From JBLNDJ01 sp050261515 (GTDB lineage: Bacteria; Acidobacteriota; Terriglobia; Bryobacterales; Bryobacteraceae), in assembly GCA_050261515.1 (NCBI GenBank), contig JBLNDJ010000058.1:62001-126000 (forward strand): a stretch of 64,000 bases of DNA, in the 5' to 3' direction. Below are positions 63,011-64,000 of the stretch, in pieces. Position numbers and translations under genes: made by a program. The notes beneath the pieces are model-generated. The model did no database searches and was not told the DNA's origin. It was given only the letters and a program-made list of their open reading frames with translations. Numbering within the stretch: position 1 is the first letter of the stretch; every line of letters begins with the position of its first letter.

Positions 63011-64000
63011 AACCCATCCCCGTGCTCCTGATGGCCCGCGAGCTCAATCTCGGCGGAACCGAACGCCAGTTGGCCGAAATCGCCCGTGCCCTCGACCGCG
63101 ACCGGTTCGAAGCGCACGTCGGCTGCTTGCGCCCCGAAGGACTGCGCGGCGAAGAACTGCGCGCCGCCGGCATCCCCGTCGTCCGCTTCCCGGCCGATTC
63201 GTTCCTCTCGCCCGACGTGGCCCGCGCCGCGCGCGCCCTCGGCGCTTACATTCGCGGCCACGCTATCCAGATCGTTCACACCTTCGACGTCCCCATGAAC
63301 CTGTTCGGAGTCCCCGCCGCGCGCCTGTTCGGAGCCCAGCGCGTCCTGTCGAGCCAGCGCGCGCACCGCAGCCTCACCCCCGGCTTCCGGCGCCACCTGC
63401 TGCGCCTCACCGACCAGATCGCCGACGCCGTCGTCGTCAACTGCCTCTCCGTCCGCCGCGAGCTCATTGAAGAGGACCGCCTTTCCCCCGCCCGCATTCA
63501 CATCTGCTACAACGGCATCGACACCGCCATCTTCCGCCCGCTCCCCGGCCCGCGCCCGGCCGCGCTCGAAGGCGCCTGCACCGTCGTCGGAGTCGTCTGC
63601 GCGCTCCGCCCCGAAAAGGACCTCCCCACGCTAGTCCGCGCCTTCGCTCTCGCCCGCGACGCCCGGCCCGGCATGAAACTCGCAATCGTCGGCGGCGGAC
63701 CCGAAAAGCCGCGCCTCGAAGCTCTTGCCCGCGACCTCGCCCTCGGCGACGCCTGCCACTTCGAGCCCGCCACAAACCGCGTCGCCGAATGGCTCCGCTG
63801 CATCGATATTTTCGTGCTCCCGTCGCGCTCCGAAGCCCTCTCGAACTCGCTCATGGAAGCCATGGCCTGCGGCTGCGCGGCCGTGGCCTCGCGCACCGGA
63901 GGCAACCCCGAGCTCGTCACTCACAACGAAACCGGTCTGCTGTTCGAACCCGGAGACGCCCGCGCCCTCGCCGCCGCCATCCGCACTCTCGCTGAGAAGG
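63007..64000 (+). CDS. Glycosyltransferase family 4 (partial, cut by window end)
   Basis: The first 331 residues of a GT-B glycosyltransferase. The N-terminal domain starts with ARELNLGGTERQLAEIARAL, and the C-terminal donor domain has VVGVVCALRPEKDLPTLVRA and the ExxxN-like LPSRSEALSNSLMEAMACG. It works with the preceding GT2 enzyme in surface glycan synthesis. The stop is beyond base 64000. Confidence 0.92.
   Translation, partial: MKPIPVLLMARELNLGGTERQLAEIARALDRDRFEAHVGCLRPEGLRGEELRAAGIPVVRFPADSFLSPDVARAARALGAYIRGHAIQIVHTFDVPMNLFGVPAARLFGAQRVLSSQRAHRSLTPGFRRHLLRLTDQIADAVVVNCLSVRRELIEEDRLSPARIHICYNGIDTAIFRPLPGPRPAALEGACTVVGVVCALRPEKDLPTLVRAFALARDARPGMKLAIVGGGPEKPRLEALARDLALGDACHFEPATNRVAEWLRCIDIFVLPSRSEALSNSLMEAMACGCAAVASRTGGNPELVTHNETGLLFEPGDARALAAAIRTLAEK

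Overview
The window is GC-rich chromosomal DNA with tightly packed genes on both strands and many 1-4 base start/stop overlaps (ATGA, GTGA, TGATG). Gene content points to an Acidobacteriota member, probably Bryobacterales/Solibacter-like. The signs are an alternative complex III operon, CE15 and DUF4838 polysaccharide enzymes, a VWFA-type secreted protein, and dispersed short repeats such as CTCTGCGTCTCTGCGGTG. This assignment is inferred from content; there is no rRNA. I see no phage, insertion sequence, CRISPR array or origin, and no stretch over 300 bases without a gene.

Region 1 (1-15.7 kb, minus strand): one long coupled array. It reads actABCDEF (alternative complex III), a small membrane protein, an SCO copper chaperone, and the four subunits of a caa3-type oxidase. 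It then runs directly into a stand-alone LigD-type polymerase and a three-domain LigD ligase. A partial exonuclease III gene closes the window edge. The first part is a quinol-to-oxygen respiratory chain; the last part is NHEJ-type DNA repair.

Region 2 (15.8-31.2 kb): a HIT protein, a small membrane protein and an MFS transporter come first. A minus-strand run follows: a nuclease-fold-like protein, a DUF697-like protein, a glycine-zipper protein, a thiol oxidoreductase and an SDR. Next are a YggS PLP protein, a CocE-type hydrolase and tRNA-Cys(GCA), then an M13 peptidase with a DUF4838 protein, and a methyltransferase.

Region 3 (31.3-43.2 kb): a quinol nitric oxide reductase with a CRP/FNR-like palindrome upstream, a CE15 esterase, the rpmI-rplT-zapB-like-zapA group, and a guanidinium exporter preceded by a possible guanidine-II riboswitch. 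A full iscR-iscS-iscU-iscA-hscB-hscA-iscX operon without ferredoxin follows, with a strong promoter and palindrome at iscR, then DUF72 and YeaQ-type proteins.

Region 4 (43.4-64 kb): an MsbA-like ABC exporter, truB, glmU with a VWFA-like gene, yvcK, a TPR protein, a zinc-ribbon miniprotein and a UvrC-like protein. Then come an OB-fold lipoprotein, a GH26-like glycosidase, tandem PepSY membrane proteins and MscS. A four-gene envelope cluster follows (LolD-like ATPase, FtsX-like permease, LolA-like protein, beta-barrel). The window ends with a small cytochrome c, a cyclophilin and two glycosyltransferases, the last one cut by the window end.
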